Translations under genes and position numbers: made by a program
Shown: positions 8,159-17,762 of the stretch, one piece after another
How the letters are laid out: each line of letters begins with the position of its first letter
How positions within the stretch are numbered: the first letter of the stretch is position 1
Notes under the pieces: model-generated
Database searches by the model: none
The model's input: only the letters and a program-made list of their open reading frames with translations
What the model was told of the DNA's origin: nothing
DNA from: Gibbsiella quercinecans
GTDB lineage: Bacteria; Pseudomonadota; Gammaproteobacteria; Enterobacterales; Enterobacteriaceae
Assembly (NCBI RefSeq): GCF_002291425.1
Contig: NZ_CP014136.1
Span: forward strand, 4,588,001 to 4,652,000
Length of the DNA: 64,000 bases
Direction: 5' to 3'

Positions 8159-9478
8159 TTAACGTGTTGAACCATCGGCCAACGGCAATATTTTGCGGTT
8201 GCGCAACAGCGCATTGAGCAGAATGGCGCCGAAGGTCGCGGTGCCGATCCCACCCATGGTGAACCCGCCGATACTCAGCGCAAAGTCGCCAGCGCCCAGC
8301 ACCAGCGTGACTGCCACCATAATCAGGTTGCCGTTATCGCTTAAATCCACTTTGTTTTGCACCCAGATGCGGGCGCCCGCAACAGCGATCAGCCCGAAGA
8401 CCACCACGGAGGCGCCGCCTAACACTGGGCCGGGGATGGTGTGGATCAATGCGCCAAATTTGGGCGAGAAGCCGAGCACGATAGCCACGATCGCTGCAGC
8501 GACGAACACCAGCGTGGAATAGATTTTGGTGACCGCCATCACGCCGATATTTTCCGCATAGGTGGTGACGCCGGTGCCGCCGACCGAGCCCGACAGCATG
8601 GTCGCCAACCCGTCGCCCACGAAGGCCCGGCCGATGTAGGGATCCAGGTTTTGCCCCGTCATACCGGCGACGGCTTTAACATGGCCAAGGTTCTCCGCCA
8701 CTAAAATCACGGCGACAGGGGCCAGCAACAGCATGGCGTGGGCGTCAAATGCTGGTGCGGTAAAGGTTGGCAGGCCAAACCAGGCCGCCTGACTTAGCGC
8801 AGTGTAATCAATGGGTTTACCAATCCCCAAACCATTAGTGACGACGACATACAGCAGGTAGGCGACGATCAGCCCAACCAAAATCAGCAGCCGCTGCATC
8901 AATCCGCGGGTAAAAACCGCCACTGAACCAATGCACAGGATGGTGACGACCGCCATCCAACTGTCAAAGCTTGACGCGGAGACGCTGCGCACGGCGATTG
9001 GCGCCAGGTTAAGGCCAATCGCCATCACCACTGCGCCAGTGACGACCGGCGGCATCAGGCGCTCAATCCAGCGCGTTCCAACGCTCATGACAATAAAGCC
9101 AATCACGGTATAAAGCAGGCCGCAGGCGATAATACCCCCCAACGCCAGTGCGATATTGGGGTTGGCGCCCTGGCCGCTGTAGCCGGTAAGTGCGATGACC
9201 AGCCCGACAAACGCCGCGCTGGAGCCCAAATAGCTGGGCACCCGGCCACCGACGATCAGGAAGAACAGCAGGGTGCCGACACCCGACATCAGGATTGCGA
9301 GGTTGGCATCGAAGCCCATCAGCAATGGCATCAGTACCGTGGCGCCAAACATCGCGACGGCATGCTGTAGCCCCATTACCAGCGTGGGGCCGAGCGGCAG
9401 CCGTTCGTCAGGTGCGACCACCGTGCCATCGAGATTACCTTGCTTGATACGCCATGTGGGGAACCAGGTATTCGCCAT
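8159..9478 (-). CDS. rutG: Pyrimidine permease RutG
   Basis: A 439-residue NCS2 (uracil/xanthine permease) family transporter with about 12-14 membrane segments. The family signature AENLGHVKAVAGMTGQNLDPYIGRAFVGDG is present around residue 270, and TGAVVMAIGLNLAP in segment 5-6. It begins MANTWFPTWRIKQG, as RutG proteins do. I chose ATG 9478 because GGAG lies six bases upstream; the ATG at 9484 overlaps that site. It is the last gene of the rut operon and imports uracil or a related pyrimidine. A 469-base gap with tandem repeats separates it from rutF. Confidence 0.93.
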   Translation of the reverse strand: MANTWFPTWRIKQGNLDGTVVAPDERLPLGPTLVMGLQHAVAMFGATVLMPLLMGFDANLAILMSGVGTLLFFLIVGGRVPSYLGSSAAFVGLVIALTGYSGQGANPNIALALGGIIACGLLYTVIGFIVMSVGTRWIERLMPPVVTGAVVMAIGLNLAPIAVRSVSASSFDSWMAVVTILCIGSVAVFTRGLMQRLLILVGLIVAYLLYVVVTNGLGIGKPIDYTALSQAAWFGLPTFTAPAFDAHAMLLLAPVAVILVAENLGHVKAVAGMTGQNLDPYIGRAFVGDGLATMLSGSVGGTGVTTYAENIGVMAVTKIYSTLVFVAAAIVAIVLGFSPKFGALIHTIPGPVLGGASVVVFGLIAVAGARIWVQNKVDLSDNGNLIMVAVTLVLGAGDFALSIGGFTMGGIGTATFGAILLNALLRNRKILPLADGSTR

Positions 9479-9575
9479 TGTCATCTCCAGAGTGTGTGGT
9501 TTGCATGAAATGCGGTTTGACAGCCCCTCACCCCAGCCCTCTCCCGCGGGGAGAGGGGGAGTATCGTGCCTGCAT

Positions 9576-9946
9576 GAAACTCCGCCTGTTACCCTTGTCG
9601 CCGCACTGCTCCCTCTCCCATGAGGAGAGGGTTGGGGTGAGGGACGTTATGAAACTCCGCCTGTTACCCTTATCGCCGTACTGCTCCCTCTCCCATGGGG
9701 AGAGGGCTGGGGTGAGGGACGGTATGAAACCCCGCCGATTACCCTTATCACCGCACTGCTCCCTCTCCCATGGGTAGAGTGTTGGGGTGAGGGGCGGCAT
9801 GAAACTCCGTCCGTTACCCTTATCGCCGCACTGCTCCCTCTCCCATAGGGAGAGGGTTGGGGTGAGGGGGCGGTATGAAACTCCGCCTGTTACCCTTATC
9901 GCCGCACTGCTCCCTCTCCCACGGGGAGAGGGTTGGGGTGAGGGGC
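9576..9946. repeat. Five tandem copies of a ~75-bp hairpin-forming repeat
   Basis: Units begin at 9576, 9651, 9726, 9801 and 9877 (periods 75, 75, 75, 76). Each carries GAAACTCCGCCTGTTACCC, then a short inverted repeat CCTCTCCCAT.GGGAGAGG and GGGGTGAGGG. A sixth, isolated and inverted hairpin of the same family lies at 9527-9561 (CTCACCCCAGCCCTCTCCC). The array fills the gap between rutF and rutG, ends at the rutF stop codon, and would be transcribed as a row of hairpins in the operon mRNA, much like REP/BIME elements. Confidence 0.9.
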
Positions 9947-9947
9947 A

Positions 9948-10475
9948 CTAAACGGGAGCCTTCAGCGCGTGATAACGGCGATCGAAATAGGCCAGCCCAT
10001 GCCCTTCGTCATTGCGCACCACATCAACGACCTGGCAGAACAGCACGTCGTGAGTGCCGACGCTGACCGTTTGGGTTATTTGGCAATCGAAGGAGACCAG
10101 CGCGCCGAGCAGGATCGGTGAGCCGGTCGCCAGGGTTGCCCAACGTGCGGCTGAAAAACGCATATCCATCGGCGTTTTGCCGCCAAACAGGTTGGACAGC
10201 GACTGATGTTCCGCCGCCAGCGTATTGACGCACAGCCGTTGGTTTTGCTGGAACACGGAATATACCGAGGCCGAACGGTTCAGGCACACCAGCAGCGTTG
10301 GCGGCGTATCCGTCACGCTACAAACGGCCGATGCGGTAAACCCGGCGCGCCCCGCCGGGCCGTCGGTAGTAATGATATTGACCGCTGAGCCAAGGCGCGC
10401 CATGGTATCGCGGAAATCCTGTTTTTCCACACAGGGCGGCAGCGCCGCCGTAGTGAAAAGGGCCGTTGACTGCAT
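9948..10475 (-). CDS. rutF: FMN reductase RutF
   Basis: A 175-residue flavin reductase of the HpaC/NtaB-like split-barrel family. The flavin-binding core is visible ([55 protein letters not shown], and the C-terminal YFDRRYHAL). It regenerates reduced FMN with NADH for the RutA monooxygenase. It lies 17 bases after rutD, with no rutE between them. Confidence 0.94.
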   Translation of the reverse strand: MQSTALFTTAALPPCVEKQDFRDTMARLGSAVNIITTDGPAGRAGFTASAVCSVTDTPPTLLVCLNRSASVYSVFQQNQRLCVNTLAAEHQSLSNLFGGKTPMDMRFSAARWATLATGSPILLGALVSFDCQITQTVSVGTHDVLFCQVVDVVRNDEGHGLAYFDRRYHALKAPV

Positions 10476-10492
10476 CGTGTTTCTCCTGTTGC

Positions 10493-11320
10493 TTACCGTA
10501 CCTGTTCGGGCCGCAGCGTGGGTTGCTGTGGTAAGGGCTGCATGTGTGTCTTCAACAGCCAGCCCAGCAGAATCTGGTTAAAGTTTTCGCTGTCGGTTAC
10601 GCTCATGGCGTGGCCGCCATAGGGCATCTGCGCCAACTCGCCCTGGGGCAGCTCTTCCGCCAACTGGTGTGAGCAGCGGTAGGGCACCAAGAGATCGTCG
10701 CGGGAACACAGCGCCAGGGTTGGTGTGGTGATACTGGCCAGGTGCGGGCGGAAATCCACGGCCATCAGCGCGTGCAGGCGGCGCAGCAGGGTTTCCGTTC
10801 CCTGAAAATGCGCGGTCTGATGCGCTTGCTCTGCGGCTAACTGTTGCTCATGAGCGGAAAGCCAATCGGCCGGGAACAGGAACAGCGGCTGGGCGCGCAC
10901 ATAGGCAGCTACGCCGCTGTTAAGCAGCAGATCCTGCCGGACGTTAAAACAGCGCAGGGTTTGGCTGTCCAGCGCCGGCCAGCCATTTACCACTACCAGT
11001 TTCGCCACCCGCTGTGGGTAGGTGAGCGCCAGTTGCAGGCCGATCATCCCGCCTAACGCGTGGCCGACGAAATAATAGCTTTCGATGCCGATCGCATGCA
11101 GCAACTGCGCCACTTCTTCCGCCATGTCGGCGATGCTGTAGCCTTCCGGCACTGTGCCCTGGCTGCGCCCGGTGCCCTGATGATCGTAAATGATCACCCG
11201 GAAATGCTCGCCGAGCGCGGCGAGCTGCGGCTGCCAGAAGCTGCCGCTGCCGCCCAGGCCGGCGGAAAGCACCACCGTTTGCGCCAGCGGGGTATCTTTC
11301 CCCAGGATCTCAAAATACAT
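10493..11320 (-). CDS. rutD: Aminoacrylate hydrolase RutD
   Basis: A 275-residue alpha/beta hydrolase. Features in order: oxyanion-strand [11 protein letters not shown], the lid region [11 protein letters not shown], a nucleophile elbow [10 protein letters not shown] in which the usual Ser is replaced by Ala (G-H-A-L-G-G), Asp in CSRDDLLVP and His in YGGHAMSV. The Ala at the elbow matches what I recall of RutD proteins, which speed up a spontaneous hydrolysis, but I cannot check this. It converts aminoacrylate to malonic semialdehyde. Ten bases separate it from rutC. Confidence 0.92.
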   Translation of the reverse strand: MYFEILGKDTPLAQTVVLSAGLGGSGSFWQPQLAALGEHFRVIIYDHQGTGRSQGTVPEGYSIADMAEEVAQLLHAIGIESYYFVGHALGGMIGLQLALTYPQRVAKLVVVNGWPALDSQTLRCFNVRQDLLLNSGVAAYVRAQPLFLFPADWLSAHEQQLAAEQAHQTAHFQGTETLLRRLHALMAVDFRPHLASITTPTLALCSRDDLLVPYRCSHQLAEELPQGELAQMPYGGHAMSVTDSENFNQILLGWLLKTHMQPLPQQPTLRPEQVR

Positions 11321-11330
11321 CGTCTCTCCT

Positions 11331-11717
11331 TTAACGGCCGATATGGGCGATGCTGGCGATTTCGATCAGTGCGTCTGGTTTTACCAGCCCGCACTGGATG
11401 CAGTAACGCGCCGGTTTGTCGCCGGGGAAGAATTCGGCGTACACCTGGTTGATCGCCGCATAGTTTTGCCAGTCGGTAAGAAAGATCGAATTGAAGGTGA
11501 CGTCGTCCATCGTGCCCCCGGCGGCTTCCACCACGCTTTTAATGGTTTCCAGCACGTGCCGGGTTTGCGCCGCAGCATCGCCCACATGCACCACGTTATT
11601 GTCTTTATCGAAAGCCAACGTGCCGGAGACATACAGCACGCCGTCGGCCAGGGTGCCGGGTACGAAAGGCGCCAGTGGTTTGCCGGTGCCTGCTGGGGTA
11701 ATGATGGTTTTTGGCAT
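11331..11717 (-). CDS. rutC: RutC, Rid-family deaminase
   Basis: A 128-residue RidA/YjgF-like protein. It carries [22 protein letters not shown] and the diagnostic [19 protein letters not shown] near the C-terminus, with the conserved Arg and Cys of RutC. The ATG at 11717 follows AAGGAAATCACT; the frame upstream has no better start. In the Rut pathway it acts on peroxyaminoacrylate/3-aminoacrylate. Confidence 0.94.
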   Translation of the reverse strand: MPKTIITPAGTGKPLAPFVPGTLADGVLYVSGTLAFDKDNNVVHVGDAAAQTRHVLETIKSVVEAAGGTMDDVTFNSIFLTDWQNYAAINQVYAEFFPGDKPARYCIQCGLVKPDALIEIASIAHIGR

Positions 11718-11755
11718 AGTGATTTCCTTAATAAAAGTTGATTGAAAGGCAGCCG

Positions 11756-12502
11756 TCACGCCGTACGGCTGAGCGGTGCTGCAACGGTCTGGCAAAAACT
11801 GTCTACGTCTGATACCCAACCAAAGAATGTCTCGATGTTGTAGAGCGCCGCCTGCTGGGCAAACGCCGGGCCGGCCTGGTGGGTGGCGTCTTCCAACACC
11901 ACGCCGAAATACTCAAGGAAAAAGCCGTCTCGCAGCGTGGATTCCACGCAGACGTTGGTAGCGATGCCGGTGAACACCAGGTGGTGAATGCCGTAGGAGC
12001 GCAGCAAGCTGTCGAGCTGGGTATTGAAGAAGCCGCTGTAGCGCGGTTTGGGGATGACGATGTCGCCGGGCAGCGGCTGCAGTTCATCCACCAGATCGTA
12101 ATCCCAGTCGCCCTTGGCCAGCAGTTTGCCCATCAGTTCAGGGCGCTTACGCATGGTTTTTAGGGCATTGGATTTGTGCCAATTGGGCGAGCCTTGGCCA
12201 CCGGCTTCCACATAGTGTTTATCCCAGCCGTTTTGGAAAAAGATCACTTTTATGCCGGCGGCGCGGGCAGCGGCAATGGCGCGTTTGATATTAGCGATCA
12301 CCGGTGCGGTGGCCGAGACATCAAACCCGGCCAAATCGAGATAGCCGCCCTGCGAGGCATAGGCATTTTGCATGTCAACGACGATCAGCGCGGTTTCCTG
12401 TGGCGCAAAGGCAATCGCCTCTGGGCGTGCCGGCAAGGTAACGGTTTTCCCGGCTTCCGGCGCCTGGCGGCGCACCACGGTATGAGTTTCAACAACTTTC
12501 AT
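11756..12502 (-). CDS. rutB: Ureidoacrylate amidohydrolase RutB
   Basis: A 248-residue isochorismatase-like cysteine hydrolase. The catalytic triad is visible: Asp in [11 protein letters not shown], Lys in [10 protein letters not shown] and Cys in [11 protein letters not shown]. It cleaves ureidoacrylate to carbamate and aminoacrylate. Its ATG overlaps the rutA stop codon (TGATG), indicating translational coupling. Confidence 0.95.
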   Translation of the reverse strand: MKVVETHTVVRRQAPEAGKTVTLPARPEAIAFAPQETALIVVDMQNAYASQGGYLDLAGFDVSATAPVIANIKRAIAAARAAGIKVIFFQNGWDKHYVEAGGQGSPNWHKSNALKTMRKRPELMGKLLAKGDWDYDLVDELQPLPGDIVIPKPRYSGFFNTQLDSLLRSYGIHHLVFTGIATNVCVESTLRDGFFLEYFGVVLEDATHQAGPAFAQQAALYNIETFFGWVSDVDSFCQTVAAPLSRTA

Positions 12503-13593
12503 CAGGCGACCTCGCGGTTGGGGGAAACGACATCGGCGCGGCTTTTCATCAGCGGTTGGATGCGTTCGCCGAAGTCCTCGACCCCTTTGATAAAGTCGTC
12601 GAAGGTCAACAGCACGCCTTCGGTGCCGGGAACGGTGGCGATTTCATCCATCATGCGCGCAACGTTGGCGTAAGAGCCCACCAGCGTACCCATATTGATA
12701 TTCACGGCAGAGGTGGGATCGGCCATTTGGCGAACGTTGGTGTCGGCGCCGGAGGTGGTGTCTTTACCGCTTTGCTCGGTCAGCCAGGCCAGCGCTTCGG
12801 TATCGGCGCCGGCCTTGTAGCTTTCCCATTTGGCGCGCGCAGCTTCGTCTGTTTCATCGGCGATAATCATAAACAGCACGTAGCAGGCCACGTTGCGGCC
12901 TTCGGCATCCGCGGCCTTTTTCAGGCGTGCGGCGGTAGGCGCAAAGGCGGTAGGGGTGTTGATGCCTTTGCCAAAACAGAAGTTGTAGTCGGCGTATTTA
13001 GCCGAGAACGCCATGCCGGCGTCGCTTTGCCCGGCGCAGATCACTTTGATGCCGGATTGTGGCTGCGGGCTAACGCGGCAGTCGTTCATCTGGAAGAATT
13101 CGCCCTTGAAGTCTGACTTGCCGGTTCCCCACAGATCGCGCAGCACGTGGACATATTCGGCCAGATAGTCGTAGCGGCGGCCGAAGTAGTCATCGCCGGG
13201 CCACATGCCCATCTGCTCATATTCGGGCTTTTGCCAGCCGGTCACCACATTCAGGCCAAAGCGCCCATTTGAAATGGAATCGATGGTGGAAGCCATGCGT
13301 GCCACGATGGCCGGCGGCATGGTTAGCGTCGCCGCGGTGGCATAAATTTTAATGCGTGAAGTCACGGCGGCCAGCCCGGCCATCAAGGTGAATGATTCCA
13401 GGTTATGGTCCCAGAATTCGGTTTTACCGCCGAAGCCACGCAGTTTGATCATGGAAAGCGCGAAGTCGAAGTTGTAGTGCTCCGCCTTCTGTACGATGGT
13501 TTTATTCAGTTCAAACGTGGGTTTGTACTGTGGCGCGTTACTGGAAATCAGCCAGCCATTGTTGCCGATCGGGATGAATACACCAATTTTCAT
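12502..13593 (-). CDS. rutA: Pyrimidine monooxygenase RutA
   Basis: A 363-residue luciferase-like flavin monooxygenase that opens the uracil ring between N3 and C4, giving ureidoacrylate directly. Visible hallmarks: [17 protein letters not shown] at the start, [34 protein letters not shown] and [13 protein letters not shown] 13593 gives the E. coli length; an in-frame codon at 13614 would add seven residues. First gene of the operon, with a sigma54-type promoter about 90 bases upstream. Confidence 0.95.
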   Translation of the reverse strand: MKIGVFIPIGNNGWLISSNAPQYKPTFELNKTIVQKAEHYNFDFALSMIKLRGFGGKTEFWDHNLESFTLMAGLAAVTSRIKIYATAATLTMPPAIVARMASTIDSISNGRFGLNVVTGWQKPEYEQMGMWPGDDYFGRRYDYLAEYVHVLRDLWGTGKSDFKGEFFQMNDCRVSPQPQSGIKVICAGQSDAGMAFSAKYADYNFCFGKGINTPTAFAPTAARLKKAADAEGRNVACYVLFMIIADETDEAARAKWESYKAGADTEALAWLTEQSGKDTTSGADTNVRQMADPTSAVNINMGTLVGSYANVARMMDEIATVPGTEGVLLTFDDFIKGVEDFGERIQPLMKSRADVVSPNREVA

Positions 13594-13682
13594 TTGAACA
13601 CCTCGGGTCTGCAAATGGGACGATTCAGGCGCTGCTTGAGTGCTTCCTGCGGGTTCCGAATTGCGCGGCGCTGGTTTCGCTA

Positions 13683-13699
13683 TTGCAAAGGCGATGCCA
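13683..13699 (-). promoter_or_regulatory. Sigma54 (-24/-12) promoter of rutA
   Basis: Read on the minus strand the sequence is TGGCATCGCCTTTGCAA: GG and GC elements exactly ten bases apart, close to the TGGCACG-N4-TTGCW consensus. It lies ~90 bases before the rutA ATG. E. coli rut is known to be under NtrC and sigma54, which fits. Confidence 0.7.
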
Positions 13700-13774
13700 G
13701 TTTTAGAAAAGCGAGTGGAATCAAATGGCTGTTAATTTGATCTAGGTCAATAATTGAGTGAATGGTCTAAAACA

Positions 13775-13785
13775 GACCATTTGGT
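13775..13785. promoter_or_regulatory. RutR-type operator
   Basis: The core ACCATTTGGT is a perfect 10-base dyad within AGACCATTTGGTAA and matches the TGACCA-N2-TGGTCA pattern known for RutR. It lies between rutA and the divergent rutR, ~75 bases upstream of the -24 element. Confidence 0.6.
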
Positions 13786-13816
13786 AAAAATTATCTGCAC
13801 AAAAAATAGGCGCACC

Positions 13817-13833
13817 TGCCCATAAATGGTGCA
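13817..13833. promoter_or_regulatory. NtrC-like enhancer site
   Basis: TGCCCATAAATGGTGCA: one perfect NtrC half-site (TGGTGCA) and one degenerate half (4 of 7) with the usual 3-base centre, 120-135 bases upstream of the sigma54 promoter, the usual distance for an enhancer site. Confidence 0.45.
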
Positions 13834-13925
13834 TCTGAATACCCGGTGGGGGTGGGTAAAAGCATGGGTTTCGCCGATCGGCTTTGTTATGCTGATGAAA
13901 ATCACGGTTGCGCCAAGGAGATGCT

Positions 13926-14576
13926 GTGAAGCAACAATCGGTAAAGCCGGCGACGCGCCGCTCGCGCGCGGTAGCCGCCAAACGCAGTACCATTATGGAT
14001 GCCGCACTGGAGTTTTTTTCCCTGTACGGTATTCATGGCACCAGTCTTGATCAGGTGGCGGAGCGGGCGGACGTTTCCAAAACCAACCTGCTGTACTATT
14101 TCCCGTCCAAAGAAGATCTGTATGTTGCCGTGCTGACAGGTATCCTTGATGTGTGGTTGGCGCCGTTGAAAGCGCTGCGCCCCGATCAAGAGCCGCTGCA
14201 GGCGATCCGTGAATATATCCGGCTGAAGCTGGAGGTCTCACGCCATCATCCGCAGGCATCGCGCCTGTTCTGCCTCGAAATGATCCAAGGGGCGCCGTTG
14301 CTAAAGGAACAGCTGAAGGGGGGATTGAAAACCCTGGTGGATGAGAAATCCGCCATGATTGAGCGCTGGATCGCGCAGGGGCACCTGGCGCCGGTGGAGC
14401 CGCATCATCTGATTTTCATGCTGTGGGCCACCACCCAGCATTATGCGGATTTCTGGGTGCAGGTCGAGGCGGTGTCCGGTAAAAGTTTACAGGACGATGA
14501 TTTTTTCCAGCAGACGGTCGAAAATGTGCAGCAGGTGATCATCAACGGCATCATGCCGCGCCATCAGGGAAAGTAG
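13926..14576 (+). CDS. rutR: TetR-family pyrimidine regulator RutR
   Basis: A 216-residue TetR-family repressor. The HTH is at residues ~22-65 (AALEFFSLYGIHGTSLDQVAERADVSKTNLLYYFPSKEDLY) and the ligand domain carries the RutR-type segments LEMIQGAP and HHLIFMLWATTQHYADF. I chose GTG 13926 because AAGGAG ends five bases upstream; this gives the family length. RutR senses uracil/thymine and controls rut and other nitrogen and pyrimidine genes. It is divergent from rutA. Confidence 0.93.
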   Translation: MKQQSVKPATRRSRAVAAKRSTIMDAALEFFSLYGIHGTSLDQVAERADVSKTNLLYYFPSKEDLYVAVLTGILDVWLAPLKALRPDQEPLQAIREYIRLKLEVSRHHPQASRLFCLEMIQGAPLLKEQLKGGLKTLVDEKSAMIERWIAQGHLAPVEPHHLIFMLWATTQHYADFWVQVEAVSGKSLQDDDFFQQTVENVQQVIINGIMPRHQGK

Positions 14577-14606
14577 CAGCGCGTTCCCGCAGTGGGTGAG
14601 ATAAGA

Positions 14607-14635
14607 AAAACCCGGCAATAATTGCCGGGTTTTTT
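14607..14635. terminator. Bidirectional terminator between rutR and cycA
   Basis: AAAACCCGGCAAT pairs with ATTGCCGGGTTTT, with A and T runs on the two sides, between convergent genes. Confidence 0.9.
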
Positions 14636-14650
14636 ATGAAGCGCTGGGGC

Positions 14651-16051
14651 TTAGGCCGCTTTTTTGTTGCGGACCAGCAGATACCCCACGCCCAGGATGA
14701 CAAACCACAGCGGGGTAACCATCAGCGCCTGGCGGGTATCATTCTGCAGCGTCAGCAGGCACAGCACGAATGCAAAGAACGCGAGGCAAACCCAGCACAT
14801 CAGTTTACCCGCTGGCATTTTATAGCGCGATTTCTGGTGCAGCTGTGGCCGTTTCTTACGATAAACCAGGTAAGAGCACAGGATAATGCTCCACACGAAC
14901 ATAAACAGAATGGCCGATACCGTGGTGACCAGCGTAAACACCGTCACGACATTGGGGATCAGGTAAATCAGCACGACGCCACCCAGCAGACAGATGCAGG
15001 AGAAGGTCAGGCCGTTGGCCGGCACAGCGCGTTTAGACAGATTGGCGAAAGATTTTGGCGCATCGCCTTCCTGTGCCAGACCGTACAGCATGCGGCTGGT
15101 GGAGAACACGCCGCTGTTGGCGGAAGAGGCCGCAGAGGTCAGCACCACGAAATTGATCACGCTGGCGGCGGCAGGCAGGCCGATTAAGACGAACAGTTCG
15201 ACAAACGGGCTCTTATCGGCAACGACGGAACTCCATGGCGTCACTGACATAATAATAATCAGCGAGAACACATAGAACATAATGATGCGTAGCGGGATCG
15301 AGTTAATCGCGCGTGGCAGTACGTTCTCGGGATCCTTGGTTTCAGCCGCCGTGGTACCGACCAGCTCAATGCCAACGAATGCAAACACCGCAATCTGGAA
15401 GCCGGCAAAGAAACCGCTGATCCCTTTCGGGAACATGCCGCCATTATCCCACAGGTGCGAGAACGACGCGGTAGTGCCGGTAGGCGATTGAAAATGCATG
15501 GCGATCATAGCCAGGCCGGCGACGATCAGGGCGATGATGGCCACGATTTTTATCATGGCAAACCAAAACTCCATTTCACCGAACATTTTCACCGTTGCCA
15601 GGTTAAGGCCAAGTAGCAACAGCACGCACAGCAGCGAAGAGATCCATTGCGAAAGCCCCGGGAACCAGAACTGGGCATAGGCCGTGATCGCCACGACATC
15701 GGCAATGCCGGTGACAACCCAGCAGAACCAGTAGGTCCAGCCTGTGAAGAAGCCGGCCCAGGGGCCGAGCAGGTCGGCGGCAAAATCGCTGAAGGATTTG
15801 TATTGCAGGTTGGAAAGTAAAATCTCGCCCATCGCCCGCATCACAAAGAACAGCATAAAGCCGATGATCATATATACGAAAATGATGGATGGCCCGGCAA
15901 GGCTGATGGTCTTGCCCGATCCCATAAACAACCCAGTCCCGATGGCGCCGCCGATAGCGATCAGTTGAATATGCCGGTTAGATAGGTTTCTTCGGAGATT
16001 ATCTTCTGATGCGGTGGCTGCATCGGTGGTTATTTTAGATTGATCTACCAT
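14651..16051 (-). CDS. cycA: D-serine/D-alanine/glycine proton symporter CycA
   Basis: A 466-residue amino-acid permease (APC superfamily, 12 membrane segments). It is very close to E. coli CycA throughout, e.g. LRRNLSNRHIQLIAIGGAIG at the start of segment 1, the consensus loop PWSSVVADKSPFVELF and SANSGVFSTSRMLYGLAQEG. The ATG at 16051 (MVDQSKITTD) has AGGA nine bases upstream. It imports glycine, D-alanine and D-serine. In E. coli it is a GcvB sRNA target; I did not find an obvious GcvB site here. Confidence 0.94.
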   Translation of the reverse strand: MVDQSKITTDAATASEDNLRRNLSNRHIQLIAIGGAIGTGLFMGSGKTISLAGPSIIFVYMIIGFMLFFVMRAMGEILLSNLQYKSFSDFAADLLGPWAGFFTGWTYWFCWVVTGIADVVAITAYAQFWFPGLSQWISSLLCVLLLLGLNLATVKMFGEMEFWFAMIKIVAIIALIVAGLAMIAMHFQSPTGTTASFSHLWDNGGMFPKGISGFFAGFQIAVFAFVGIELVGTTAAETKDPENVLPRAINSIPLRIIMFYVFSLIIIMSVTPWSSVVADKSPFVELFVLIGLPAAASVINFVVLTSAASSANSGVFSTSRMLYGLAQEGDAPKSFANLSKRAVPANGLTFSCICLLGGVVLIYLIPNVVTVFTLVTTVSAILFMFVWSIILCSYLVYRKKRPQLHQKSRYKMPAGKLMCWVCLAFFAFVLCLLTLQNDTRQALMVTPLWFVILGVGYLLVRNKKAA

Positions 16052-16359
16052 CTGATGATGTCCTGTATTACCTGTCATGAGTGAAATAATAAGCTCTAAA
16101 ATGGCTCTTTTTATGCATTTAATCCGGTGTTTCCGGCTTTAGTAAGGTAGTGCAATAACGCCACTCTTGTGTAACATTAATTTAACGATATGATTTTCGT
16201 CACATTGATTAATAATTACACGGTTGTGGCCAATCGGACGTCTTGGGGCCGGAAGATTACTCCTCGCTATAGCAAATGAACAGCCTTTGTGATCAGTATC
16301 TCGTTGATTAGATTAGTGGTTAAAAAACTCGCATGAGAAAAACTAATGAATAAAAGTAT
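16052..16359. other. Intergenic region upstream of cycA
   Basis: AT-rich sequence holding the cycA 5' region on one side and the tRNA-Lys promoter on the other. I see no gene and no strong hairpin. Confidence 0.5.
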
Positions 16360-16388
16360 TTGACACCGGCCGCCCAGAAGCGAATAAT
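16360..16388 (+). promoter_or_regulatory. Sigma70 promoter of tRNA-Lys
   Basis: TTGACA at 16360-16365, a 17-base spacer and AATAAT at 16383-16388, ten bases before the tRNA. Confidence 0.75.
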
Positions 16389-16398
16389 CCACGCCAAC

Positions 16399-16474
<76 letters not shown>

Positions 16475-16593
16475 TTTTGAAACAAGCACTTAGGTGCTGT
16501 TCCTCGTGTGGCCCCGTTATTGGCACGCCGCAGGTGGGTAAATCGGCAGCGATTTCGCCGGTTTTGCAGACAGGCTTAATCAATAGGTTAAGC

Positions 16594-16626
16594 AAAAAAA
16601 GAGGCATCTTTGATGCCTCTTTTTTT
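16594..16626 (+). terminator. Rho-independent terminator downstream of tRNA-Lys
   Basis: AAAAAAAGAGGCATC pairs with GATGCCTCTTTTTT; a long T run follows. It lies 120 bases after the tRNA. The rest of the gap up to 16925 shows no gene. Confidence 0.85.
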
Positions 16627-16925
16627 ATGCCCATCTGGCGGAGAAAACAACGGGTTTCACCATGGCTGCGGCTGCGTTTGCCCTAGTATGTCTCAAGTCA
16701 TTAATGTGGCTGATTGCTGCATTTCCGGTCTTTACTATGCAACACGGCGCTTTGTCGCCAACAGGATAACGCCATCAGGCGCTCAATTTCTCCCCAGGCG
16801 TTTCTGCGGCGTTTTAATTGCACCGCAGTTTAATCCCGATCACAAAAAGCGGCACAAAGCGGTTCACGGCGTCAGCCTGCGGCAGTAATCTATAATCATC
16901 GCTGTTGTCATAGAAGGGATTGATT

Positions 16926-17354
16926 ATGTACAAGACCATTTTAGTGCCGGTAGATATTGAAGAGGACTTTTTGACCGAGCATGCCCTAAAGCATGTGGAG
17001 TATCTGGCTAAGCTGTCGAATGCAAAGGTGCATTTCTGTCACGTGCTGCCGGATGCGTCGGCGTTTGTTACCGCGTATTCTTTTGGCATCAAGGAGTTTG
17101 AGAACCAGGCGGAAGTGAAAGCCGCCGACAAATTGAAAAAGATCATGTCGGAAATTGATCTGCCTTTGGATCGCCTGTCCTACACCATCAGCTTTGGCTC
17201 ACCGCGCGATGAGGTGATTGAGTTGGCAGAAGAAATCGAAGCCGATCTGATCGTGATTGGCTCACGCAGGCCAAATGTAAAAACCTACCTGCTTGGCTCT
17301 AATGCTGCGGCCATTGTGCGCCATGCCAAGACCTCGGTAATGGTCATCCGCTAA
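16926..17354 (+). CDS. uspG: Universal stress protein, UspG-like
   Basis: A 142-residue single-domain universal stress protein. It begins MYKTILVPVDIEEDF and ends with the ATP-binding motif GSRRPNVKTYLLGSNAAAIVRHAKTSVMVIR (G-2x-G-9x-G(S/T) type), so it is in the ATP-binding branch together with UspF/UspG. Length equals E. coli UspG. The ATG at 16926 is preferred over a TTG six bases upstream; AAGGG lies upstream. Monocistronic. Function in adhesion, motility or stress is known only for relatives. Confidence 0.85.
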   Translation: MYKTILVPVDIEEDFLTEHALKHVEYLAKLSNAKVHFCHVLPDASAFVTAYSFGIKEFENQAEVKAADKLKKIMSEIDLPLDRLSYTISFGSPRDEVIELAEEIEADLIVIGSRRPNVKTYLLGSNAAAIVRHAKTSVMVIR

Positions 17355-17762
17355 TCCCCTGGCCCGCAAAGCTGCGCGGGCCTGTTACTTTAGCTGCGCT
17401 TTCCGTTTTGCCCCCACGGCTTTCTCCAACCGGCATATGCCGTTTACAGAGGCTGCCGCATAGTTTCCTGCCATATTATTAGTCATTTCATTTGTGAAGT
17501 GCTGGTTAAGAATTTTCGCATAAAAATAATATAATGGCTTAATAAATATTGGGAATTTATATACGTTTATTTTCTCACAACAAATAAGCGGTCTGAAGTG
17601 TGAGATTAATTAAAGCCGATCTTACTATTTATTATGTTGCCGTTCTCTCTTGATATTGCAAGCTATAATCGCTATTGACAGACTTTCTGTGGGGAAAATA
17701 TACAGTTTGCTTTTTTTCGCAACAGTAGATGAGGTGTCTACGCAATCCAGGTGGGCGTAAAA
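17355..17762. other. AT-rich intergenic region
   Basis: About 400 bases, distinctly more AT-rich than the surroundings from ~17480 on. I see no gene. The AT bias runs into the next coding region, suggesting that both arrived together. Confidence 0.5.

Noticed and set aside
9454-9800. Open frames on both strands through the rutF-rutG gap
   Set aside because: They arise from the 75-bp tandem repeat; the encoded proteins are themselves repeats with no family resemblance.
9576-9946. CRISPR-like array
   Set aside because: Units follow each other without unique spacers, the period is 75, and no cas genes are near. It is a tandem hairpin repeat.
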